From Allodiplogaster sudhausi (taxonomy: Eukaryota; Nematoda; Chromadorea; Rhabditida; Diplogasteridae), in assembly GCA_945643635.1 (NCBI GenBank), contig CALZFC010000075.1, positions 880,001 to 944,000 of the forward strand: a stretch of DNA of 64,000 bases. Direction: 5' to 3'. Every line of letters begins with the position of its first letter. Positions within the stretch are counted from its first letter, which is position 1. A program made the translations under genes and the position numbers. The notes beneath the pieces were generated by a model. That model was not told the origin of the DNA. It ran no database searches and worked only from the letters and a program-made list of their open reading frames with translations. Positions 35,826-46,985 of this stretch are shown here, one piece after another.

Positions 35826-38800
35826 ATGGCGGCGACCATTCGATCGTCGCTGGTGAGCGTCATCTCAAAGATCAAGAAGAAGATCGCAGAAGCAGAAAAC
35901 ACCGACTTCGAAGTCGATCAAGAAGACGAGAGCGGCAAGAACGAGCTGCTCAAAACAACATGCTCCCTGATCGCTTCATTGGAGCTGATGCGAGCAGAGC
36001 TGACCAAGACCTTGAGCGAGTACGACGAATTCATCTTGAGGCTGCCCGATGAGCAGCAAGAGCAAGCAAGACAAGACAAGGAACAACGTGAGCAAGGCGT
36101 CGACGGTACCGATGCCCTGATGAGTAAGGCATTCGACGCCCTCATCCGTCTCAAATCAAACGAACGAATGCTGCAAGTAGCAACAGGGAAGTTGCAACCA
36201 CCAAGTCAAGGTCAAGACAATCCTGCAGAACAAAGCCATCATGCCAATCCCGCAGCAGTCAACCAACAAGCCGCCAACCAACAAGCCGCCACTCGAACAA
36301 ACAATGAGTCAGTCAATGGTTTCAATTTACTCTCACCGCGACTGCCGGTCCAAACGCTACCAAGCTTCGATGGTAACGTCACCGAGTGACCAAGTTTCAT
36401 CCAGCTATTCCGTGCCTCAATCGATAGCCAACCTCTCACTGACATCGATAAGCTCCGCTACCTCATGAGCTGCATCACTGGAAGGGCAAAGGATGTGGTC
36501 GCAGGGTACACAATCGTGGAAGGTGCGTACTCGGACGTGCTCAAGACCCTGGAAGAGGAGTACGGAGACACGATGCTAAACAAATCAAGGCTACATGCAA
36601 TGCTTAGGCGGATAAGCATGCCCGACGAATCCATTGCAAACACGCAAGTTGCAGTAAGAGAAATGACGAAGATTTGTCGGCAGCTGGGAGAGTTGGGAGA
36701 GGACATCGAGCACGAACAAATGGCAATGGCAATCCAAGAACGGCTCCCCTCCTGGCTTCTAACAAGCTGTGTTCGCGAGAAGAGAAGAACACAGACACGA
36801 CAGGAGAGCTGGAACGTCACGCGGATGCTCCAGTTCTGCCAAGAAGAAATCAAGGACAGACGAGCCGTCAGTGATATCGAGAATCAACTCCGAGTCAAAG
36901 TCAATGCAGTAACAATCAATGCAAGAGGCCAAGAAAGGAAATCGGTGTTCCAGAAGACGGCAATAAAGCCGAGAATGAAGGTAGGCAAGCAGTGCCGCCT
37001 CTGTGGCGATTCGCACTTCGAAACTGCTTGCGACAAATACAAAACAGCCAAGGAACGCCGCGAACACGCCAAGATGAAGAAGCTCTGCTTCAAATGTCTG
37101 AGCAACAGACACATGTCAACCGAGTGCACCAGCAAGTTTCGATGTAGTCAGTGTGGCGACAGCTCACATCACTCCTCTATCTGCTCAAACAACAAACCAC
37201 CAATCCATAACAGACCCGCGTGGCAGGCACCGAACGTAACAGCAGCAATCACAAGAGAGGAGAAAGATGTCGTGCTACTCACCGCACCAGTGTGCCTCAT
37301 CAACTTGGATACGGGAGAGGAGATTCAAGCAACAGCATTTTTGGATTCCGGAAGTCAAAGTTCCTTCATTTCCGAAGAAGCAGCCAACATGTTGAAGCTG
37401 CAACCTGAAGAGGAAAAACGCATTGTGGTAACCACCTTTGCTTCTTCCCAGACGACCGACATTCCAAGCCAACTCTTCAAAATCGGCATGCAACAAGAGG
37501 ACGGATCTATCCTGCAGATAGAAGTGCAGAGCGTGAAGTCGATCATCGGCAGCGTCCAGAGTGTCACTCCAGAAGAATTCGAGAAGCAAGTTCCGAAGGG
37601 AGAACTCACAACTCCATCAATGCTCATCGGAAGCGACTACTTCTGGGAGATAGTCCAAGAGAAGGAACAAACACTGCCGTCCGGACTGACCCTCTTAAAG
37701 ACAACACTTGGCAAGCTAGCAACAGGAACGGCAGTAGTCGCAGCAATCACTGGCGCGACTCCGACAAAGTCAACGAAGAAGACTGCGGTTGAGAAGAGAC
37801 TCGACGATCTCATGCGAGAAATGCACAGCCTCGAATGTCTTGGCATTTACGACGATCCATGGGAACAGGATGACGAAACGGCGAAACGAAAGTTCCAAGA
37901 ATCCATGACGATATCCAACGAGCCGGGAGACGAAGGGAGAGTCGTGGTTGGATGGCCATGGAAATCTGAGCAGCCACAACTTCCTAACAATCGTGCCCTT
38001 TGCTTTGGAAGGCTGAAGTCAAACCTTCGACATCTGAAGGAACAAGGTCGTCTAGAGATGTACGATCAAGTCATCCAGGAGCAACTCCAAGCTGGAATTG
38101 TCGAAGAGTTTCCAAGGGCGACTCCAGATGATGACCGCCTCATTCACTACATCCCGCACCACGGGGTGTACAATCCAGCCAAGAAGACGACGAAATTGCG
38201 TATCGTCTTTGATGCTTCAGCAGGTCCACGGGGAAGATCTCTAAACGAAAGAATGTTTCCCGGACCGTCAATGATTGCAAATCTGACGGGCATGCTCCTC
38301 CGAATGCGATGCCACAAGATTGTGGTGACAGCGGACATTCAAAAGGCTTTCCTACAACTGGGGCTACACGAGAAAGATAGAGATGTCACAAGGTTTCTCT
38401 GGCTGAAGGATCCTGGCAAGGAGGCTACGGATGACAACATCTGCGAGTTGAGATTCACCAGAGTGCTCTTCGGAGTCATTGCATCTCCCTTTCTCCTCGC
38501 AGCCAGCCTCGACAACCTCCTTAACGAAGAAGACAGCCCACTCGCAAAGGAACTACGTGCCAACCTCTACGCCAACAACTTCATGTTCTTCGCGGAGACA
38601 ACAGAAGAAGCCAAATCAAAATGCGAAGAAGCCAAACGAATTCTTGCCAAACGAAGAATGGTGCTCAGAGAATTCACCTGCAACAACAAAGCTGTCCACG
38701 AGGAATTCGCAGATGAGCCTGCAGAGAAGACAGCCAAGTTCCTCGGTCTAGTCTGGGACACAGAAAAGGACACTCTGACAATCAAGTCAGGAAGGAAGCG

Positions 38801-38835
38801 CGGAGAAGTGACGACAAAGACGATTGTGAGCTCTG
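35826..38835 (+). pseudogene. Element 1 gag, protease and reverse transcriptase region, interrupted
   Basis: One frame runs from the ATG at 35826 to about 38835 except for a TGA at 36387-36389, where related Gag proteins usually have Trp. It holds an N-terminal coiled-coil-like Gag segment, the DUF1759-type Gag core, CCHC-like zinc knuckles (CRLCGDSHFETAC, CFKCLSNRHMSTEC, CSQCGDSSHHSSIC at about 36990-37190), a retropepsin-type LDSGSQ motif near 37340 and the BEL RT with LRIVFDASA and VVTADIQKAF. The RT catalytic box, normally Tyr-x-Asp-Asp, reads YANN (38568-38579). The frame is lost near 38835. This copy cannot make active RT. Confidence 0.92.
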
Positions 38836-40341
38836 AAGCTTTGATCCTTGTGGTCTCATTAGCCCTGCCGTACTTCCCGCTCGCCAGTTCCTCCAGAAGT
38901 TGAATGCAAAATACAACTGGAAGCAGACGCTGGAAGCAGACGATCAATTGGAATGGCAGAGACTCTCAGAGGACCTTCTCGACCAGCAAGTCACCATCAA
39001 ACGACAAATCGAGATCAACGAGACAACTCAAATCCATGTCTTCTCTGATGCAAGCGCCACAGGAATCGGAGCAGTGGCCTATCTTCGGACCAAAACTGAG
39101 CAAGGATACAAGGTCGTACCAGTATTCGCAAAGGCGCGCGTGACTCCAAGATCCGAGAAGGCGGACAAGGTCACAATTCCGCGGCTGGAGCTGACTTCCG
39201 CGCAGATCGGGTCAAAGCTCGCCACGTTCGTGAAACGAGAGCTACACATTCAACCACAGAAGACCTTGCTCTGGAGCGACAACAAGTGCGTCCTGTCGTG
39301 GCTAAAGACGGATAAGGGAGAGAAGCTGCCCCGATTCGTTGCAAATCGAGTCAATTCAATTCTGAACGAGCCAATCGACGAATTCAGATACGTCAACACA
39401 ACAGAAAACCCCGCCGATCTAGCATCGCGTGGATGTACCCTGGAAGAACTGAAGGGAGCAAGGCTATGGTGGAATGCTCCAAACTTCCTTTCCAAGGAGG
39501 AAGAGGAATGGCCAAAGCTCGCAAAGGAAGACGACGAAACGACAGTAACAGTAGCAGCAGTGACGAAGCAAGACAAGAACGTCCTCATCGACACAACCAG
39601 ATTCAGCAGCCTGAACAGATTGATCAGCTCAACTGCCCAAATTCTCCGCTTTGCGAGGCAAGCATTGAAGAAGACCGGTAAGGAACCGGCGACGAGATGG
39701 CTGAAAGAGGAGCCAACCTCCGAAGTGATCGATGCAAGAGAACGAACAAATGCAGTCCGGCTGCTACTAGCACAAGAGGGACGGAGTCATCCTCCAGACA
39801 AGGATCTCCAAGCAAATCTGGATCTCAAGAAGGACAGTGATGGTATCTGGAAGTGCCATGGACGACTCAGCAACAGTGACTTGCCGCCAAGCGCAAAGCA
39901 TCCGTACTTCGTCGACTCAAAGTCAAATCTGGCCCGCCTTCTGATTCAAGATGCCCACGAAAGATGCGCACATGGCAATGTCGCCAACACAGTGGCAAGC
40001 CTGCGCGAATCCTTCTGGGTCAACAGAGCAAGACGAGTTGCAACGTCAACAATCCATGAATGCAGATGTTGTCGAAAGCGAAAGGCAGCACCATATCGAG
40101 CAGAAGAGATGGCAGCCCTTCCCAAGGAACGATCACCAACCTTTTCCACGACTGGCATCGACTATTTCGGACCACTCTGTGCACTCGTGAATGGCAAGGA
40201 CGAAAAGAGATGGGCAGCTCTCTTCACATGTGCATCAACGAGAGCAGTGCATCTGGAGCTGGTTCCAGATCTCTCGGCAGAATCAGCAATCAATAAAATT
40301 TCAAGATTCGTCTCAAGAAGATGCCGTCCACGGAAGATAAT
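38836..40341 (+). pseudogene. Element 1 RNase H and integrase N-terminal region
   Basis: After a frameshift near 38835 the next frame continues with FDPCGLISP (end of RT), an RNase H-like stretch with FSDASATGIGA and IPRLELTSAQ, WSDNKCVLSWL, the integrase zinc-binding region (HERCAHGN and CRCCRKRK) and the core start GIDYFGPL, RAVHLELVPDLS. The frame is lost near 40341, immediately before the second catalytic Asp of integrase. Confidence 0.92.
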
Positions 40342-41265
40342 CTCGACAATGGATCAAACTTCGTCCTGGCAGAGCGAGCACTTGAAGCTTATGCAGCAAA
40401 GGAGCAGATTCAATGGCAGTTCATCACTCCACGTGCACCATGGCAGGGAGGGATGTACGAACGCCTCGTACATGAAGTCAAGAAGGCCATCAACTCAACA
40501 ATTGGAAGAAAGAAGCTGACAGAAGACGAGATGCAGACACTGCTGACAAAGGTTGAGGCTATCTTAAACAACAGACCTCTCATCCAAGTCGGAGAGACGG
40601 GCGAAGTCTTGCGTCCTCAAGATCTCATGCAACCTCTCGCCAAGACGGAAGCACCTGACTTTGAAGTCGATGACTACGACAAAGACGACTCGAAGAAGAA
40701 GCTTCTACAAGCATGGGCCACGACAAATGAGCTTCTTGACCGATTCTGGATGATCTGGATCAGGCACTACATTCCGGCCCTCCGTGAACAACATCAGAAG
40801 TTCATGAAACAAGATCGGATGAGAGCCAAGCAATCACCGAACATCGGAAATGTCGTCATCATCTCAGATCTGCTGAAGAAGAGGGACGAATGGCCACTCG
40901 GAAGGATTGTCGCTCTTCACCCAGGCAACGATGGGCGAATACGCAGCGCAACAGTGCAAACTGCAAGTGGACGCCAGCTAACGAGAAGCATAACTCATCT
41001 CCTACATCTCGAAGAGAATGAAGACGACAATGGCGAAGAAAATGACGAAGAAGAAGAGCGCGCAGAGCTTTCTCAACGAAAACCAAATCCAAAGGACAAA
41101 GGAGGTGGAGATGACAAGCAGCGATCTTTCAAATCAAACAATCAACTGAGGAAGAACAAACCGGCAATGAAGGCAAGACCAAACTCAACGCCGTACAACC
41201 TTCGATCAACTGTGAAGAAAGCAATGGTAAGCATGTTGATACTTCTGCTTCTGGCAACTGGATGA
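40342..41265 (+). pseudogene. Element 1 integrase C-terminal region
   Basis: The third frame resumes with DNGSNF and has APWQGGMYERLVHEVKKA with the catalytic Glu region, LNNRPL, then the DUF5641-type tail KRDEWPLGRIVALHPG and a charged acidic stretch. It ends with a hydrophobic MVSMLILLLLA-like stretch at a TGA (41263-41265), after which the same frame stays open into the envelope-like region. Confidence 0.9.
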
Positions 41266-43878
41266 CTCGCACGAAGATGCCCAAATGACAAGGCACCAGT
41301 ACCATCCAATCTTATTTTCCTCGACGAATGTCTGGAGTACGGCTACGCCGCGTTCTCAGGACCAGACGGACGCATCTGCCACATTTCCCGTCAATGTCCA
41401 GGCAACGCACTTCGAAAAGAAACTGGAGATCTGTGCGGCCCCAAGTGCAGTTGTGAAAAATGGGCCTCTGGATGCTCCTTCTACCAAGGCACATATACTG
41501 CCAACTCCACAGCCAAAAACAACAAGGTCCGCAGCACACTGGATAGCATGCGACCGAAGTATTGCTCATGGAAGCCGTCTCCAAACTGCTCTCAAACGCC
41601 AATCGAGACAACAGTACTGCAGGTTGAATTGTACGATGGCAGCTACCATCCACTCGAGGAGATGAAGCTCGTCTTCCCCGAGATCAGTCGAAGCCATTGC
41701 ATCGGTGAAGGCACCAAAACAGGCACACCTGAGTACTGCACGGAATTCAACTGCGATGAGAACGGCACCGCCTTCTGCTTCCTACCAAAGGCACCCATCG
41801 CGATGCTAGCCACGAAGGAAGGTCCCGTCGCAGTTCGACAATGGGGTTCGCTCAAGAGAACCGTCTACGGAGAAGCAGAGAATACAGAAACGTGCATTAA
41901 CTGCTCAATCACATGCACCAAGGGCGGTGTCTACGCGACAAGCAACAATGTCCGCCTGATCAACCTCCAAGCAGCTGCCTATCAAGCCATGATCGAAGAT
42001 CCAGAAAAACAGCAAGAAATCGCGCTGCCGCACAACATCATCGCCAACCCATACAAGGTAACAGTGAAGATGTACAAGAAGGAAGTCGTCGTGTTCGAGA
42101 AGCAGATCGACTGTCAAGCAGGCGCATTCTGTGAGCGCATCGAGTGCACAGTTTGCTGGGAAGCAGTGAGAAATCCACACTGTATACCAAAGCTTACCAT
42201 CGCTGCCGTCATCGCCTGCTCGTACCTCATCCTTACAATCCTCTGTGCACTTCTCAAAGTTGCCACTTGCCTCTGCAAAGGATGTCAAGTGATCCGCAAA
42301 GTTCTTCTCGCCGCTGGGAAGGTTGCCACCTTCTGTCGAAGCCAGGCAAAGTGGAAACGAACAGTTGAAAGACGCGTCAAGCCGGTCACTTTCACGAGAA
42401 AGCGAGAAGCCGTCCCGCTTCTCACCATCCTCTTCATAGCAACCACAGTAACTACCATCTGTCATACATGCGACCACTCAGTCGTCATCTCCACATCGGA
42501 AGAGATTTGCGAGACGATAGCTGGAATCACGAGCTGCAGCAGTCAGGCAGTCAGCAATTTCAAGGATGCAGCAACTGGTGGAACACTTTGTCTCCAGGTG
42601 AAAGATCAAGAAGGACGTGCCGCAGCCACAATTGAGGCGTCTATCCAGAAGATCGCTCTAAGATGCGAGAAGATTTCCCACTTCTACACCATAGCTGTTG
42701 ACATCGACACCACCTCGATCAAGAGATGCTCATCCTCCGGAAGTTGTGTAGAAGACCGCTGCCGCACAATCAGCCCAAACCAATCAATCACCGAGCTCGG
42801 AACACTGAATGGCCTACCAGGAGTATCAGGCTGCCGCCCATCGTCAGGATGCTTGTGGAATGGTTGCCTGTCATGCAATTCTGCCTGCACATTCTACCGC
42901 TCAGTAGCACGACCTCGAGAAAATGGAGTACACGAAGTCTTCACATGCAACTCCTTCCTAGCCGTCGTCACCCTGAAAATCGACATCTCGACAAACAACA
43001 GCACCGAAACAAGGACGCTCAAGATGACAAACGGCTTCAGCGAGACAGTGCAAGGAGTAAAGGTCGTACTTAACTACGTGGTCAGCCCGCCAATGCCAAG
43101 TCTAGTCGATTCCTTCGTATTTGACGGCACGAAGATCGGAAGGCTGACTCCAGAAGAAGTTCAAGAGGCTGAACAATTCAAGTGCAACCCAAACGAACTC
43201 GAACAATGCCAACTCGATCCAAATGCATGCCAATGTCATCTAATAGACGACGACCAAGTATCATGCAGATGCCCCACAGGAGCAGCAACGACCAAGGCCC
43301 TGCATGAACGACCGCTACCACAGCGATCAGGCAATCTTTGGCTTGAAACCGAAGGGACAACGGTCCAAGCAGTGGCGCTCAAGGCGGTCGCCTACGTCTC
43401 AATCACAATCGAAGGGTTCCAATTTGCCCAAATCCAAGAAAGCGACAAATGTGAACTGCTTTCCAGCAAGTTGCAAGGGTGCCACAGCTGCTCTACTGGA
43501 GCACAAATGTCGTACATTTGCACAAGTGCAAACGACCATATCATCGGGCACCTGAACTGCAAGAGCGGTCTAGCAATCGCAATACAATGCTCTCCAGATG
43601 CAACAACGAGAATGGCCGTCTTCCAAGCCACCAACGCTCAAGTGAATGAGGATTGCAACCTCAGCTGCGGAGTCTCAAACACAACGACCCAAATTCAAGG
43701 ACAACTCGAGACGCTCCTCTCTGACAACACAATCCAAGGCTCCAACTCAAGATTCAGTCAACTGAAGGCATTCAAATCCAATTTCATAGCCTTAATCAAG
43801 GAAGATCTTGAATTCACAGTAGTAATGATGCTGTCCTCATTTGTCATAGTTTCAATGCTTTTGAAACTCTGCTTCTAG
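41266..43878 (+). CDS. Element 1 envelope-like, Cys-rich membrane glycoprotein
   Basis: The open frame has 870 codons and continues from integrase after one TGA. It is rich in cysteine and N-glycosylation sites and has hydrophobic segments at about 42195-42265, 42410-42465 and 43810-43875, the last suitable as a C-terminal anchor. Between the second and third lie regularly spaced cysteines, including SGSCVEDRC and GCLWNGCLSCNSACTFY, which resembles the phlebovirus Gc-type fusion glycoproteins known in nematode BEL/Pao elements such as Tas and Cer7. The hydrophobic stretch before the TGA looks like a signal peptide now cut off from this region. Function in this copy is doubtful. Confidence 0.78.
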   Translation, partial: LARRCPNDKAPVPSNLIFLDECLEYGYAAFSGPDGRICHISRQCPGNALRKETGDLCGPKCSCEKWASGCSFYQGTYTANSTAKNNKVRSTLDSMRPKYCSWKPSPNCSQTPIETTVLQVELYDGSYHPLEEMKLVFPEISRSHCIGEGTKTGTPEYCTEFNCDENGTAFCFLPKAPIAMLATKEGPVAVRQWGSLKRTVYGEAENTETCINCSITCTKGGVYATSNNVRLINLQAAAYQAMIEDPEKQQEIALPHNIIANPYKVTVKMYKKEVVVFEKQIDCQAGAFCERIECTVCWEAVRNPHCIPKLTIAAVIACSYLILTILCALLKVATCLCKGCQVIRKVLLAAGKVATFCRSQAKWKRTVERRVKPVTFTRKREAVPLLTILFIATTVTTICHTCDHSVVISTSEEICETIAGITSCSSQAVSNFKDAATGGTLCLQVKDQEGRAAATIEASIQKIALRCEKISHFYTIAVDIDTTSIKRCSSSGSCVEDRCRTISPNQSITELGTLNGLPGVSGCRPSSGCLWNGCLSCNSACTFYRSVARPRENGVHEVFTCNSFLAVVTLKIDISTNNSTETRTLKMTNGFSETVQGVKVVLNYVVSPPMPSLVDSFVFDGTKIGRLTPEEVQEAEQFKCNPNELEQCQLDPNACQCHLIDDDQVSCRCPTGAATTKALHERPLPQRSGNLWLETEGTTVQAVALKAVAYVSITIEGFQFAQIQESDKCELLSSKLQGCHSCSTGAQMSYICTSANDHIIGHLNCKSGLAIAIQCSPDATTRMAVFQATNAQVNEDCNLSCGVSNTTTQIQGQLETLLSDNTIQGSNSRFSQLKAFKSNFIALIKEDLEFTVVMMLSSFVIVSMLLKLCF

Positions 43879-43899
43879 ACATTCATTTGGCCCCCCGAG

Positions 43900-44310
43900 T
43901 GTCGGCGAATGCCGAAATTGGAAATGAATCATCCTCTTTCATGGCCTGGCTCGATTGTTTTGTAGGCAACTTTGCCGAGTCTATTTTTCCTTTCTTCCTT
44001 TCGTTAAGATGAATCAGATGAACAGGCGCCATCTCGACTCGAGAAAGAGCACCGCGCTTATTCATTTCTTTCCCGGAATTGCGCCGAGTTTCTCGCTATG
44101 TCTCTCAACCCTCCTTTCCTCAAGTAGTCTCTTTATATTTCCATGAGTTATGTTGACGTCTAGAAGTTTGTGCCTGCTCGCCCTGTATGATTTATAAGGA
44201 GATGCCAACGCTTGTTAATCACTTTCAATTTTTCTCTCTTTGAATGTGTGCTAAGAGGAATTGGTTTAATTACCCAAGTTTGAGTCGATAAAGTGGAAGG
44301 CGGCACAACA
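43900..44310 (+). repeat. 3' LTR of element 1
   Basis: 411 bp, pair of the 5' LTR. The bases just upstream (CATTTGGCCCCCCGAG) are not the purine tract normally expected. Confidence 0.96.
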
Positions 44311-44315
44311 AAAAG

Positions 44316-44937
44316 TTCTATATATAAAAAAAGTCGAGTTCAGATTCACATCTTCCTAGATTAGTTGCACCGAATGTAGTAGCAAATATAGTATTAGCTT
44401 TATTTTCTCAAACCGATATTTCTGAAAAGCCATTACATGATTGTACAAAAATTGGCAAAAACATTCGACGCGATGTCTAGCGAAGCCATTTCATAGATAA
44501 TACAGACACGGCTCGGAGACATGCATTCCGTAGTTCCAGCGATGCTCGTCCAGCTCAAACTTTGTGTCAGACTTGGCGCGAACATTCAGTATGCTCTTGT
44601 ATTTCGCATATCGTGTACTCGCTGTCTCAGGTGGTCATGGTGTTGTTGCAAAAGACCATACATATTTATTTTACAACCAAACATAATTATTTCTTATAGA
44701 AAATATTAAGACGATGTCTCATTGACATGACTATTCTTCACAATAAACAAAATCTTATCAGATTTAAGATATAGATTGATTGCTTGCCTCGATGTAATGA
44801 CGGCAGAATTTGCCGGAGCAGTTGTGGTCGTAGGGATCGGCTGCCGGCCCTCAGAGTCTCCACTTGATATCTCTCACACATTGGTTTTATACATCTGTAC
44901 ATCCCTACATACATACATACAATCCCGACATTTCAGG
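44316..44937. other. Spacer between the two BEL/Pao elements
   Basis: Mostly AT-rich. On the minus strand two short open stretches with splice-like ends (about 44515-44640 and 44785-44870) could be relic exons, but the family was not recognised. A (CATA)n tract lies near 44905-44920, just before element 2. Confidence 0.4.
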
Positions 44938-46985
44938 TACCGCTTTCTTTCTCTTCTGCTTCTTTTCGGTCCCCTCTTTCATCCACCGCGTCTACTAAGC
45001 GTTCTGTGTTGAAAATACACAGCACCCTCTTTGACCCCCTCGGCTACCTTCTGCCTCTAACTGTCAAATCAAAAATCTTTATTCAATCCCTCTGGAAGAA
45101 AGAGTATAAATGGGACACTCTATTAGACTCAGACGACTGTGATAAGTGGTCTCTTGTTCAACAGTCCATCGGCGATTTCTCTCACTCCTTTCCTCGCCTC
45201 ATTTCTTCCTTATTGCTGCCTGCCTCTGATCCACTCTCTTGTAATGAAACACTCTCTCCTCATGCTCCCTCTCTGTCTTCACCCTCTGTTTCTCTCACTA
45301 TCTCTCCCTCTTGTGCTCTCTGCATCTTTGCTGACGCATCCGCACAAGCATATGCCGTGGCTGCATATTGCGTTTTCTCCTCTGCTTCTTCTTCCCTCTC
45401 TCCCTCTTCTCGAATTCTTTTAGCAAAATCTAGACTCGCCCCTCTAAAGGGACAAATCACTATTCCTCGTCTTGAATTACTGGCTCTCCTTTGTGCTTCT
45501 CGCCTTGCTTATTTTATTCTGGACACGATGAGGACTACCTTCTCTTTCACATCTCTGCACCTCTTTTCTGACTCCGAAATTGTCTTACATCAATTTAGAC
45601 AGACTTCAAAACACAAAGATATTTTTGTAAGAAACCAGATTGCTAAATTACATGATACTTTCCTCTCCATTACTTCTACTTTTCACATCTCTCCCTCTCT
45701 CTATCATGTTGTTTCTTCTGATAATGCAGCTGATTTGGCTACAAGGGGAATTAGTAAAAATGAGTTGTTGAATAACACTTTATGGTGGCATGGGCCCGAT
45801 TGGCTTGTTCTTTCTCCTTCTGTATGGCCGGTGCGAGATTATCTCGCGCTGGTCACTGATACAGAATCTTTCCCTCTGTCATCGGATGATTCATTGCTCT
45901 TGCCCACTCTCGTTTTATCTACTTTTGATTTTGATTCCTTTGAATATTTTCTCTCGCTAGTTAATGATATACAAGACGATTCTTCCCTTCTGGCCTCGGC
46001 AGGATTATCACAGTCTACAATCTTTCCCGCTCTCACTCTTTCCACTTATGATTCAAATCCGATCACCCTCTCTCCCTCTCCTCCACATTTTCAACAATCT
46101 CTAATTTCTCCAACGCACCCGCTTTCTCCGACCTCTGATTCTCTTTCTTCGGTTACTGTAGTTCCCACTCTCCCCCTCTTCCTCTCTCCACCATCTGAAC
46201 AACAGACGCGCACAGAAGTATCCTCGTAGATAAGAAGAGACGAGAGAGTGCAACCGAGTGGAGAACTAGACAGTGCAGAAAGAAGAGAGAACATGGGAAT
46301 GGGAACGAGAAAGTGCTCCAGAGCAGAGCTGATTCAAAGGCCGGAGAACATCTCCTTTGTATCATTCCACAGAATCTCTGCCTACTCGTTGCTCTGCCGA
46401 GCCGTGGCACGAGCGCTTCGCTTTCTTTTCCATTCTCTTCTTCCTTCTTCCCCTGGGAAAGCGAGGGACCAACTCTTTAGTCGCCTTCCTCTTTCTGTTC
46501 TTTTCACCTCTCTTCCTCTCTCTGCCCCTCTGTCCACTAAGGAATGTACTGTGGCGGAAACTTTTGTATTGCGTGCAGCTCAATCAGACTTTCCCTCTGA
46601 TTATTTTTCATCTTATCCTCTTTTCGTAGATGAAGATGGGCTTATCAGAATGAATTCTCGTATGGGTAACTCCAACCTTTCTTTTGATATGAAATATCCT
46701 ATTGTTTTGCCGTCCAAACATCTCATCCTCTCTCTCATCATTCGCTCTCTTCATCTCCCTCTTCACAAAAGCCGCGCTCATACTCTGCTTGAATTCCGCT
46801 CTCGTTTTTTCACGCCCTCCGCATCCACAATGGTGCGTTCTATTCTTCGTCTATGTATTCCTTGTCAAAAACTAAATAACCATCCTCTTTCTTACCCTCT
46901 TCCTCCTGATTTACCTAAGTCGAGAGTCTGCCAAGCGGCGCCCTTTTCTAACACTGGTCTCGATGGCATGGGCCCTTCCTCATAA
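44938..46985 (+). pseudogene. Element 2 RNase H and integrase N-terminal region
   Basis: The frame contains FADASAQAYAVAAY, IPRLELLALLCASRLAY, LFSDSEIVLHQF and ATRGISKNELLNNTLWWHG, then a TAG at 46227-46229, after which the same frame continues with RMNSRMGNSNL, LHLPLHKSRAHTLLEFR and CIPCQK (integrase zinc region). It ends at TAA (46983-46985); the integrase core continues in another frame. Confidence 0.88.

Larger units (their letters stand above)
35331..44315 (+). mobile_element. BEL/Pao LTR retrotransposon (element 1) with its target duplication
   Basis: Two LTRs (35336-35745 and 43900-44310) start with TG and end with CA and are flanked by the same 5 bases, AAAAG (35331-35335 and 44311-44315). 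Between them lie gag, protease, RT, RNase H, integrase and an envelope-like gene in one orientation, the order of BEL/Pao elements. The LTRs differ by about five substitutions and one single-base indel, so insertion is fairly recent. The copy is inactive by several lesions: two in-frame TGAs, two frameshifts, and an RT active site without its two aspartates. Confidence 0.96.

Noticed and set aside
35918..38947. Minus-strand open frames across gag-pol of element 1
   Set aside because: Antisense shadows of the retroelement coding strand, with no recognisable domains.
43883..43899. Polypurine tract of element 1
   Set aside because: The bases before the 3' LTR are not purine-rich on the plus strand, so no tract was annotated.
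44521..44870. Possible minus-strand exons between the two retroelements
   Set aside because: Short open stretches with plausible ends, but no recognised family and no in-phase partners; mentioned only in the spacer entry.
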